Assembly: GCF_001625195.1 (NCBI RefSeq)
Contig: NC_054391.1
Location: 5,591,157 to 5,655,156, forward strand
Source of the DNA: Drechmeria coniospora
Lineage: Eukaryota > Ascomycota > Sordariomycetes > Hypocreales > Ophiocordycipitaceae
Length of the DNA stretch: 64,000 nucleotides
Reading direction: 5' to 3'
Shown: in pieces, positions 11,280-21,502 of the stretch
Layout: each line of letters starts with the position of its first letter
Position numbering within the stretch: the first letter of the stretch is position 1
Notes under the pieces: generated by a model
What the model was told of the DNA's origin: nothing
Database searches by the model: none
What the model saw: the letters and a program-made list of their open reading frames with translations, nothing else
Position numbers and translations under genes: made by a program

Positions 11280-12560
11280 ACGGGTAATATTACTGTCGTA
11301 CTGTGCATGTACTGTAAGAGTGTACTGTACCTTGGGCGAGTTGGTAGGTGTCGCAGGCATTAGTCACTCCATACTCCATACTTTGCACTACAATACTTAC
11401 TTACATACAGTATACTTACAAGTAGTAATATATTGTACAAGTACTCCATACGAGTGCGGAGTACGGAGTACAGGAGGTGTGTTTCCATAAGTAATATACG
11501 GAGTATAGTTGCTGGAAATATTACTTATTTGTAAGTAATACTCCGTACTGGTGGCTTAAGTATACTTAGGTACTTAAGTACGGAGTAATAAGCCGTACGG
11601 AGTACTCCGCATGAGTCCCTGGTATTATTGATTACCTTGGAATTGTAATAACTACTGCATGCTCGCCAAGGTAAGGAGTACTTTGGTATGCAGCAAGTGT
11701 GCTACTGGTGCACATGTACACTTACTTCCATGCACAGTGTACGGAGCACTTGCAGGTATACTACTAGGCATTAGGTATTAGGTCAGTTTAGGTGCAAGTA
11801 CTTACATACTGTACTTACAGTACTCGCCTACAGTAAGGACAGTACACCCACAAACACAGTGTAAAAGTACCAGTACTTACACACCTCCTCCAGCGCGGTG
11901 TTACACCCAGAATGCTGCTGCTGCTATTTAATTTACTCAACACCAGCTGCACAGCGCAATCACATGGTATCCACGTATGGAGGGAGTGTCTCGGCCAACC
12001 AGCATAAGGGGCCACGTACCACATGTACGTACACAAGCGCATACTTAAGTATGTAAGTAAATACTCGCACACAATTCGTTTATCGGGCATGTATCCGTAA
12101 CATGAGTCAAAATAAAACCAGAATCACATCTAAGTAAGCACATGCGCATGTGCGGAGCACAACCACTGTACTCTGTAAGTGCTTACAGAGAGGCAAGGTA
12201 CTACTACCCTACTTCATCCACAAGTGATAATAATACAAGCAGAGCGCCCCAAGTACTCCTACTGTACGGAGTAAGTACATGTTCAAGCATTACCCTTACA
12301 TGTGCTTGTACACATAACTGTGCAGTAAGTAAGTAAGTACTTGTACTTGAGTGCTGGTTCTTCTCGCCAGTGGGTGGATGGATATTACTAGGTACCTACC
12401 TAAGTAGTAAGTACTAGGTAGATACTCCGTACTTTACTTCTACCTGTAGTTCGGGTAGAATGGAGCAAAGAGTAATACCCCGTACGGAGTAATACAGTAG
12501 AACACCCCCGTACGATGCATGCAATGGCAAGCATGGGAACGAGGCAATGCAGGTACGGAG
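11280..12560. repeat. GTAC/TACGGAGTA-rich intergenic island C
   Basis: Exact TACGGAGTA or TACTCCGTA at 11462, 11539, 11579, 11596, 12265, 12423 and 12483 (start positions), embedded in runs such as AAGTACTTAC, TACTTAGG and GTAATAC. Long stretches consist almost wholly of TAC, GTA and AT-rich triplets. Confidence 0.75.
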
Positions 12561-13339
12561 CACGGGTGGTCAATCAATCAAGGTAGGCCCCGCTGAAGAT
12601 GCATGGCGACGAACCTTTCCAACCGCAGCCGCCGACGGGCGCCAGCAGGGTAAAGCCGAAAACGAAGAAGAAAAATGACTGGCATGGGCGGCCGCTCCGC
12701 AAAAGCTTATCTAGGCCCGTCACGGCGGTGCCTGCGAGCAATGTATTGAACCATCGGCGGGGTTCCCTCCCTGCTTCCGTGCGTCGGTGGACGCGTCAGA
12801 AAAGTCATTACTCGCCGTGCTCGAGCAACGAACACAAGCACATGTATCATGTGCTCCGTACATGTGCATGGGATAAAACACCCCAAGTGTACAGTAGGCA
12901 TTCGGGGTGCGGCCACTGTCGAGAGGGCGAAACCTGTTCGGCCTGTTTCTCGCTCCCCTCCACAGTTTGGGCGGGTGGGGGTGGGCTCGGGGGGGGGCGC
13001 AAGGGCTGGCGGGGCCTTCATTTAAAACGCGGCAGCCTGCGGACGAAGGAGTCAGCTTCGATGGGGAGACAATGGCATGTTTGGGTTGGGGCCGCTTGCG
13101 AATCCCTGCGAGGGAACATGACGCAGCGGTCGCCTCTTCCTCGTGCGGCCTGTTGTTGTTTTGCCCACTTGGCCGTGGTGGGATGGATGGATGGATTGGC
13201 GGTGGTGTCGGTTGAAGAGGGAAAGCCTGGTGTAAAATCTTGGCCGCCGCTGGTGGCCGCAAGCTGGTTTGCTGGAGCTAGCCAGTGCGGGTGATGTTGC
13301 GGCGCCGGTGCTGTTGCTGGTTGGTGCGGCATGGGTCCC

Positions 13340-14430
13340 TTATCAATGCAGGTGTACGGAATAGTGTACAATACAGTATTGTTATTAATTAATCGATACA
13401 GGTTCTCCGTGCGCGTATACTTATGTACAAGTGCCGCCTGTGCACACAAGTACAGTCAGTATACGAGGACTTGGTAAGTGCAAGCCCTGTTCCCTAATGG
13501 CGGGTAGTGGGTGCCTTGTACTGCAGGTACAGTAAGTACATGTACTTGCCACTAGGACAGAGTAATACATACCTTACTAGGTACCTAGGTAGTAAATACA
13601 GACTGTTGCAAGTACGGAGTACAGTAGAGTACAGTATAGTACAAGTATTACTGTAATACTCCGCACAAGGACTCCGTACAAGGACTCCGTACTGTAACGT
13701 CCTTGTGCATGTACTGTAAGTACTTGTACTCAAGAACAGCCGCGGATGGACGAGTACTTGCACACCTACTCCGTACTTGGTGTTAGTATACAGCACTGCA
13801 GGTATGCGCATGTACAGTATCCGTACTTTTACGGGTACTTGTAGGCACATGCACCAGATACAAGTTCTTGGTGTGAGTGCATGTACAGCACAAGTACATA
13901 CCTGCCGCACCATGTGCGTACGGTAGGTACAAGTACCTGTATCCTTGTACATGGGCATGTGCATGCACTAATGTTTGGACGCAAGATTCCGTCTCTTGCC
14001 GCCTTGCCCGATACGTTCGCAGTTCGGTGTCTGAGGAACTCGTACGACGCCGACACTAATACCACATGCAAGCACACTTGGAGGCGAGTTATTGGCATTA
14101 GGTTGGCACCCGCTCACTCGGCGGCTGTGCTTTTTCTGGTGTGCCTCGACCTTGTTTCGTGGTACGAAGGTGCTGCCGTTGGCGGGTGCGTCTGCAAGTA
14201 CACGCAAGTACTTTTCATGTGCTCCGTAGGTACCTGTACTTGCCCTGCACAGCTCGGCACTGCGGTGCTCCGTACTTGCACATGGTTGGTTGGAATCCCA
14301 CGGCAGGGTTGGCTGGAGTTTGCTCGCGGCGTCGTCATATCGGAGCTAGAGTACAACTACATGTACATGTACCTGTTGTTGTACTTGCAGGTACGGAGTA
14401 ATTACAGTACTTACATGAGTACTAATAGTA
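13340..14430. repeat. GTAC/TACGGAGTA-rich intergenic island D
   Basis: Exact 9-mers at 13613, 13767 and 14392, plus a 13-bp tandem duplication containing ACTCCGT at 13665-13690. The stretch 13970-14130 inside it is less biased. Confidence 0.7.
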
Positions 14431-14504
14431 CGAGGTGGATCTTGACCACGGCCCACGGTTTTTTTTCATCACCTCCGTTCTGGAACCTCCTCTTCGCGCC
14501 ATAG

Positions 14505-14735
14505 GACGGACAGACGGACGGACGGGTGGGCGGACGGACCCAAGCTCGTGGCTCACGTCAATCATATCCTCCTCACTCTTCCTGCCCTTTTCTTCTTCCA
14601 TCCTTTCTTCCCACGAGTACGTACTTACTCGCAGCTTGCCGCACGGTACCGCTCTTCCTTGCCTGCTTGCTTGCTTGCCTGCCTGCCTGCCTGCCTTCTG
14701 CCTTGGCCGCCTGCTCGCTCGCTCGCTCGCTTGCT
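14505..14735. repeat. GGAC and GCTT/GCCT/GCTC tetranucleotide repeats
   Basis: An imperfect GGAC array at about 14508-14540 is followed by imperfect tandem GCTT, GCCT and GCTC units at about 14660-14735. They explain the Leu/Ala/Cys- or Ser/Arg-rich spurious frames in this stretch. Confidence 0.85.
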
Positions 14736-15058
14736 TGTTCCATCCCAATCCACCATCCATCCGCTCGTTCGCTCCTCTCCATACAGGATTCAACCCTTCT
14801 CCTCCCCCTCTCGCATGGGAGCTTCATGGATGACATGACATGAATTCCCTGGCCCAGGCCCCGATTCCAGCACAGCCAAGCTCCGCCCACGCAGAACGCA
14901 TAGCTTCGTCGACGGAAACCACCAACCCTACGCACACGACGGCGGCGGGCGACGAGGCCGGACGCGCACCTTCGCATACCGTCCAGAACTATACCTCGCC
15001 GCGAGCGTAGCGTCGGATCAGCGGGCACGGCCAGCCAGAGGCGAACAAACGGCCTACC

Positions 15059-15479
15059 ATGCGCCCGGCTCGGCTCGTCGCACTCGCGGGTGCGGCCGCC
15101 GTGGCCGTCACCACCTCCAACGCCCCGACGACGGCGCCGGCGACAACCCTCTCCGTCGCCTGGACCGCCGTGGAGGACCATGTCGGCGACGACGCCGGTT
15201 CCTCTCGCTCTGCTTCCCAGCCGAACACATCCGGTGAGTCGTCTTCCGCGTCTCGCCTCGAGCCATGACGCCCCCCCCCCCCCCCCCCCGAGTCGCTTTC
15301 CATCCGCTAATCTTAGGCCAGCCCACTTCACTTCCACCAATGTCTCAACCACACGGGCCAATGCCACCGCTAGTCACTCCCATGCCGTCGAGGTCGCCGG
15401 GGGCGCCATCCCGCAGCAGATGCAGGCTTCCATGCTCGGCCTCCTCGGCTTCTGCATCATGGGATTGATCATGTTATGA
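15059..15479 (+). CDS. Small secreted GPI-type cell-surface protein
   Basis: Predicted 110 residues from exons 15059-15233 and 15322-15479; the 88-nt intron (GTGAGT...GCCAG) contains a run of 19 C. The N-terminus MRPARLVALAGAAAVAVTTS is a signal peptide. The middle is rich in Thr, Ser, Asn and Ala with at least three N-glycosylation sequons (NTS, NVS, NAT). The C-terminus has a small-residue stretch (VAGGAIP) and then a hydrophobic tail (MLGLLGFCIMGLIML), the layout of a GPI-anchor signal. The acceptor at 15321 is preferred over the nearer TTAG at 15316 because only it joins the signal-peptide frame to the anchor frame. I do not recognise a family. Gene reality is inferred from the two opposite-end targeting signals and consistent splicing. 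Confidence 0.62.
15271..15289 (+). repeat. C19 homopolymer inside an intron
   Basis: Nineteen consecutive C on the sense strand of the intron of the small GPI-type protein, about 30 nt upstream of the acceptor. Its length is likely unstable and prone to sequencing error. Confidence 0.9.
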
Positions 15480-16461
15480 CCAGGAGGAGATGGCGATTCG
15501 CATGCCGGGGAACGACGCTGCGCAACATGTCGCAGCAACTGCTCAGGTCATTCTCGACGAGATGGCCACGATATAACACGCTTCAGGCAGGTCCGGCGTT
15601 TAATAGCATAATGATACCACCCGCCTCGGCGCCATCCGTCACGGATCGGCGCCGTGGCTTTCGCTGCCCGAGGCAGAAGAATAATACAGACAATTTTTTT
15701 TCAACTCGTACGCATCTTTGGTCTCGTGTGCCGGGTCACCTGGCGGACGCGAGCCCGAGCATGGTGACGAGGCCGACGGAGCCGTGCCGTGGCTGGCATC
15801 CCCCATGCATGCACGTCTAGGGTACCGGGACGGCAGAGGATGCTTGTGACGAAAACGAGACGAGGCGGCCTCTTTGACGGGTAGGGTGCGCCTACCGCGA
15901 AAGGTCACACACTTTCTCAACGGCACGAGATCTCGTGCGGCGGGCGAGAATGCTCTCTCGATACACCCGCACCGTCGATCATCGTCTCCTGCTGCCCCGC
16001 AGCGGCCTGTCCATTTCGGTTCCGGCCATCACGCGAGCGATGGTTGCTGTCCGAGACGAACCCGTCCATCGCGGGTACGGGAGGCCAACCCAGTGCCACG
16101 GCGAGCACGGCCACGTTCCGATGCCCCGCAGCCAACGGGACAGGCCAGCAGAACAATGCACGCCGCGTTCCCCCGGTGGCCGACTGTACGCCGGCCCCGC
16201 CACGTCATGCGTTGGGGAGTCGGACGAGAGCGGCAAAGGCTACGGGGAGCATGACGGCCGACCACTCTCCTCGACCCCATTCGTGACCGAGGTTGGGTTG
16301 CGAAATTCTAGACCCATGTCGAATATTTCCTCGTCCAAGGGGAAATGCTCCGCTGTCGCTCGGGAGGAGGGCTCGTTGACGACGGCCGTCGGCCCTGGCG
16401 TGACTTGAATCCGCATCTTGTGGCAACTGCCTTCGTCTCCGTGCCTCTTCTCGAGACGCCA
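15480..16461. other. Intergenic, no gene seen
   Basis: Convergent stretch between the GPI-type gene and DPH3. Open frames on both strands at 15874-16408 are Arg/Pro/Gly-rich and mutually overlapping, with no recognisable motif. Confidence 0.6.
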
Positions 16462-16774
16462 CTAGACGGCGATGGCCTGGCCGTCCGAGTTGGCCGGCGG
16501 CGGCGGTTTGGGCAAATCATCCTGCCGCTGCGTTAGTCGGGATGCGACCCGCCCACTCCGGCCGAGGGCAACGCACGAGATCAAAGATGACGCGAATCAT
16601 CAGGCTGCAGCTGGGGCAGACGGCAATGTCCTGCTCGTCACGGAGATCATCGAGGGCGATTTGGAAGCGATCGCCGCACGGACACGGGTAGTGGTAGAGT
16701 TGCTGAGCCTCGTCAAAGGTCATGTCCTCGATCTCGATCTCGTCGTATATTGAGACATTCTCGTCGTCCGACAT
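16462..16774 (-). CDS. DPH3: Diphthamide biosynthesis protein 3 (CSL zinc finger)
   Basis: Dph3/Kti11 donates electrons to the radical-SAM enzyme Dph1-Dph2 in the first step of diphthamide formation on elongation factor 2, and also serves the Elongator pathway of tRNA wobble modification. Exons 16577-16774 and 16462-16527 (minus strand), with a 49-nt intron, encode 87 residues, the usual size. The four metal-binding cysteines are at residues 31 and 33 (YPCPCGDRF) and 53 and 56 ([13 protein letters not shown]), the CSL signature. The acidic N-terminus ([18 protein letters not shown]) is typical. Splicing restores the family ending RQDDLPKPP. Identification is secure. Confidence 0.95.
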
Positions 16775-18519
16775 GGTGGCCGCTGGTTTCGACGTCTGAT
16801 TTTGGTCAAAGGTGGGATGGTGATGGAGAAATTGCGGGTGCTGTAATTTGCATCAGTCCTGCTGGAAAATCGACGCTGGCGTCGTTCTTGCAGTGGGGTT
16901 TTGTCGAGCCCAACGGTGGGTGCTGACTGAGCAGCGAGCATCAAGCGATGAGGTAAGTAAACTTGTAAGTAGGTGGACTGTAAGTAAGTAATACGGGGTA
17001 CGGAGTACTTGTGTTCATACTGTAGTTAAAGCATAAAAGCACGAGTAATATTAATCCTCACTAGCGAGCGGCCTGGCGAATAGTCATGTATGTTCCAGTC
17101 CGGCACTGAGTGGCGCTATTCATTTGCCATGGCTAGGTAATACTAGGTACTGCGCAAGAATTACTCTCCGAACAGCGTACCTGTAATGAGATGCAAGTAC
17201 GTACTAGGTAGGTTCAGTGCATTCTACAAAGTACAGCGTAAGTACAAGGGTAATTACCAGCAGCTTTCGACCGAATAATTATTAGAGTGCCGAGTATTTC
17301 GGAGTACGCAGTACTTACACCTACACTCCCAGGCCCCGCCTGTCGGTCCTGTCGGCGGGCTTGGTGAAAACAGACACCCCAGAATCGAGGCAAGATTCGT
17401 CGTGCGCGCTGTTCAGTTTCGCTTCCCGATCCCAACCATCAACCACCAGTCATGTATACGCGTACGTGTGCCTGTGTGGAAGAGGCTTCGGGACAGGCCA
17501 AATGCGCCGTCGAGTACCTCATGCAGGTTCGTGCATTTGTCACCATGATCGTACATGAACACCCACATACGTACAGTTGCGTCCTGGATTCGGCTTGTAC
17601 ATCACGAACAGGGGCGAACCGAAACATTTTCCAACCGAAAAGGCGAATAGCACACAGAAAAAGACTGGCAACCCGCAAACCGCAGATCCAGTGCCTGGGA
17701 GTTCATTGCTATCCTCCCAACGCAGTGTTCCGTCGAGGTCCAGGGTAGCCTAACCGACGTCGTAGGTACGTAAATGCTTGTACCGACCCTACCCCATACC
17801 CGTACATGTGGCTGGTGGAATGCCATGTGGCTCATGCAGATTTTCCCCAGAGGCTGGCCACAGGCACAAGCGGCAGGTGTTCGGCCTTGGCGGTTTGCGC
17901 TGGGCAATCACATGCACCCGCTAGGCCCGATACGGGCTGTTGCGCCTACCTTACCTAGGCTGACCTGGGTAGACTTGGCCGAGGGGCAGGAGCCATGGAG
18001 GAGCCATGGCATTTTGGGAATGCACGACGCAGTTGCGAGGAATAACAGCAAGTGCACACCGCTCGTACACCGACCGCTACACCTTCTCGACCTCCACCGA
18101 TCCGACACCGACGGCCACCTGTCCTGTCCTGCCCTGTCCTGCTCGGTGCGAGGCAAGATCCGTCTTCCTCTCGCCTTCACCCCGACGCAGGCTCCTGTGC
18201 CGATGAGGGAGCACGCTCGCCAGCCTGCCTGCTTGAACCGAGCTTGAGGGAATCGAACCGCTTGCCCTGCCCAGCTGCCCGGGCCTGCTCGCCGTGTCCA
18301 CCGCCGAGGCACGTCCGCGACGGCACCCGCAACAGCCTCGACGACGGCATCGACAACGGCGTCGACGCCGACATCCATTGGCGCGTTCCGCCCACAGCCG
18401 ATGCGCCACGCCCTTCGTCGCCCCTCCGCCTCCTCACGCGACCTCGTCCGTCGCTCCCACAGCTGCCCGTGCCGTGAAGCCAGAGTCAAAGCCGGACCGA
18501 GAGCGGCAGTCGCGCAGCC
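16775..18519. other. Divergent intergenic region, DPH3 / ABCD transporter
   Basis: No gene is supported. A GTAC-rich island lies at 16940-17320, and CCTGT-type short repeats at about 18118-18145. The long minus frame 17908-18882 overlaps the ABCD gene antisense and is Arg/Gly-rich noise. Confidence 0.6.
16940..17320. repeat. GTAC/TACGGAGTA-rich intergenic island E
   Basis: One exact TACGGAGTA at 16999-17007, with AAGTAAGTA, ACTAGGTAC and GTACGTAC-type words around it. Confidence 0.55.
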
Positions 18520-20858
18520 ATGGGATCCATGTCCAAGCTGAGCCGTCCCGGGGACCGGACCGTCGGCCGCATCGTCTCCGACCTCACCCGCCTCTATCTG
18601 GCCAACCGCACCCGCATCTCGCGCGCCGTCTGGATCACCCTCTTCGTCGCCCTCGTCAACCGCGTCCGCCACGCCATCTCGGAGCAAAAGGCGGCCTCCA
18701 TCCGCGATGCCGCCCAGCGTTCCGCTCGTCGCGGCACCGTCTCGACCGCCGACGACGATGACCCCGCCGCGCCCAAGAAGAAGGTCGCCCTGAACCGCGA
18801 ATTCTTCCGCTCGCTGCTGCGCTTGCTGAAGATTGTCATCCCCGGCTGGCGAACCAAGGAGACGAGGCTCCTCATTAGCCACAGCTTCTTCCTCGTCCTG
18901 CGCACTCTCATCAGCTTGAGAGTCGCCGAGATGGACGGCGCCATCGTCAAGGCCCTCGTCAAGGGTAACGGCAAGGAGTTCCTCACCAACATCGTCTGGT
19001 GGATGTTGATCGCCATCCCGGCCACCTGCACAAACTCGATGGTGAGACCCATGGCCCCCCCGAGGCCGACGCCGTGAGGAGCTGACACCCGACTTCGTAG
19101 CTGTCGTACCACCAAGCGGAGCTGTCGCTCAAGTACCGCTCAAGACTGACGCAGCACATCCACGACAAGTACCTGTCCAACTTGACCTTTTATGGCCTCT
19201 CGGCCCTCGACGACCGGATAAAGAACCCGGACCAGCTGATTGCCGTCGACGTCTCCAAGTTCTCCAACAGCCTCGCCGAGCTCTTCAGCAACCTCGCCAA
19301 GCCACTCCTCGACATGGTAGGCCCCCCCCCTTAGTCAGTGACGCTGACGCTGGCACTGGTGCTGAGTTACTGACCTCCTCAGACCATCTACACCTACTCA
19401 CTCTCCAACAGCGTCGGCGGCGAGGGCGTCGTCTTCATGTCCCTCCTGGTCCAGCTCTCGGCCAACATGCTGCGCGTCCTGACCCCCCCCTTCGGCAAGT
19501 ACGTTGCCGACGAGGCGAGGCTCGAGGGAGAATTTCGCTTTCAGCACTCGCGCCTCATCGACTACAGCGAAGAAGTCGCCCTTTTCGCCGGTCACGATGC
19601 CGAAAAGGACACGCTCGACAAGGGCTACTTCACCCTCATCAAGCACGTCAACTACATCCTCCGCAAGCGCTTCTACCACGGCTTCATGGAGGACTTTGTC
19701 ATCAAGTATTTCTGGGGTGCCCTCGGCCTCATGCTCTGCAGCGTACCCGTCTTCGTCAAGATCCCCGGCCAGGTCGCCATGAACATGGGCGACAGGACCG
19801 AGTCCTTCGTCACCAACAGACGCATGCTCCTGTCCGCCTCCGACGCCTTTGGCCGCATCATGTTCTCCTACAGGGAAGTCATGGAGCTTGCCGGCTACAC
19901 CTCGCGTGTTGCCTCGCTCCTTGACGTCATGGACGATATCCAGTCGGGCCACTTCGAGAAGAAGCTCGTCTCATCCTCGGGCATCGAGGACAACGAGGCG
20001 GTCCTCCAGGGACGTGGCACCGTCCACGAGAGCGAAAATATAACCTTTATCAATGTGTAAGTCCTTCCCTCCGCGACCCTTGATACCGAGGTCAGACAGA
20101 CACCCCGCCGAGCCGAGCTGACGGCTGCCAGCCCCATCGTCTCACCCAACGGAGACGTCTTGATCAAGGCACTCTCCTTTTCCCTCAAGCAAGGCGACCA
20201 CCTTCTTGTCGTCGGCCCCAACGGCTGCGGCAAATCCTCCCTCTTCCGCATCCTCGGCGGCCTCTGGCCCGTCTACGGCGGCACCGTATACAAACCTCCC
20301 TTCAGCGCCATCTTCTACATTCCCCAGCGCCCTTATCTCTCCCGCGGCTCCCTCCGTCAGCAGATCATATACCCGGATTCCCTGCGCCAGATGCGCTCCC
20401 ATGGCGTCACCGACGCAGACCTGCTCGCCATCCTGAAGACCCTCGGGCTCGAGCACCTCGTCGAGCTCTACGACGAGGGGTGGGATGCTGAAGCCGAATG
20501 GCGCGATGTGCTCTCAGGTGGTCTGCAGCAGCGCGTCGCCATGGCCCGCCTATTCTACCATCGCCCAAAGTATGCCATTCTCGACGAGTGCACCAGCAGT
20601 GTAACGCTCGACACGGAAAAGGTCATGTACGACAACGCAAAGGCCCTCGGAATCACCCTCATGACCGTCAGCCATCGCCGGAGTTTGTGGAAATATCACA
20701 CTCACATTTTGCAGTTTGATGGTCAGGGCAACTTCATCTTCACCAAGCTTGATGCCGACAAGCGCCTCAAGCTCGAGGACGAGAAGGAGGAGCTCGAGGT
20801 CAAGCTGCGCCAGGTCCCGGAGCTCGAGAAGAGAATGGCGGAGCTGGAGGCCTTGTAA
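18520..20858 (+). CDS. Peroxisomal ABC half-transporter, ABCD family (Pxa2-like)
   Basis: Half-size ABC transporter of subfamily D, which imports long-chain acyl-CoA into peroxisomes for beta-oxidation and works as a dimer with a partner half. Exons are 18520-19041, 19101-19316, 19383-20056 and 20132-20858 (introns 59, 66 and 75 nt), giving 712 residues. The N-terminal half is the ABCD membrane domain, with the family segments [37 protein letters not shown] and [14 protein letters not shown]. The nucleotide-binding domain has Walker A GPNGCGKS (499-506), signature LSGG (598-601), Walker B YAILDE (618-623) and the switch His 652. The C-terminus is a charged helix. By overall resemblance it is the Pxa2 rather than the Pxa1 type, but I cannot confirm that without alignment. 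It converges on the DOCK gene. Confidence 0.92.
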
Positions 20859-21502
20859 GAGTGCCATGCACTCCCCCCCACGCCAGGTCGATGTAGGGGT
20901 CGGATGATTTTCTGTCGAGGATATCCATTGCAAATACCAAACTGAGGGCTTTTTGGCAGTCTCCAATTCACTATTTCTCCCATCACCGCCGTACAACCAT
21001 GACATCGTAGATTTTTAGTCTCAATGCAGATCAAGATCAGTCTTACCAGCTCCTCTGCGAGGTCTCGGCCTTTGCCAATCGGCATTGACAATGCGAGCAG
21101 GCCAGCGACGTTTAGTCACACAACCGAGGGCAAGGCGAAACAAAGATGACAGTGACATGAAGTTAGATTTTGATACAACACGGCCCGTTGTATCCAGAAC
21201 ACCTAGCGGCACAGGCCCTAATATCTGTACACGACAACAGAACAATGTACAAAAGCTTTCAAAATGCCCCCCATGATGAAAAAGCATTTCAGCTGCCATC
21301 ATTGTGTACATGCCGCGATATGTACTCTTTTACCTTGCACCACCCGCAACCCTTTCCATCTCCTTCTCGATTTATACAAAGTAGAAAATACAGACTTTCT
21401 TCATGCGCGGACGACCATGCCACACTGTCTGCTCTGCCAAGCTCATCCATGGCAGCTGCTGTGACGGACGTGACGCAGACAGACCAGCGTTGCGCAATCA
21501 AC
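20859..21502. other. Convergent intergenic region, ABCD / DOCK
   Basis: The 3' regions of two convergent genes; AT-richer than the flanking exons. No gene seen. Confidence 0.65.

Larger units (their letters stand above)
10292..15058. other. 4.8-kb gene-poor region
   Basis: I find no supportable gene. Contents: a GTCGTGGTC-type repeat just after the LeuRS stop (10308-10346), a (GA)n tract, two GTAC-rich islands (11280-12560 and 13340-14430), and CT/GCTC-type microsatellites at 14505-14735. The longest frame (12599-13294, plus) is Gly/Trp/Arg-rich, has no family resemblance and looks like composition-driven noise. Confidence 0.6.

Noticed and set aside
11280..12560. Islands as RIP-mutated transposons
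   Set aside because: They are not uniformly AT-rich, keep many C/G in GTAC and CCG/CGG contexts, and contain no terminal repeats or transposase remnants.
12599..13294. Plus-strand frame of 231 codons
   Set aside because: No domain, odd Trp/Gly/Cys/His composition, no splicing or leader signals; flanked by repeat islands.
18243..18290. GGTTCGATTCC-like T-loop on the minus strand, possible tRNA
   Set aside because: The T-stem does not pair and no acceptor stem or anticodon arm can be built around it.
17908..18882. Minus-strand frame of 324 codons
   Set aside because: Overlaps the N-terminus of the ABCD transporter antisense; Arg/Gly/Asp-rich noise.
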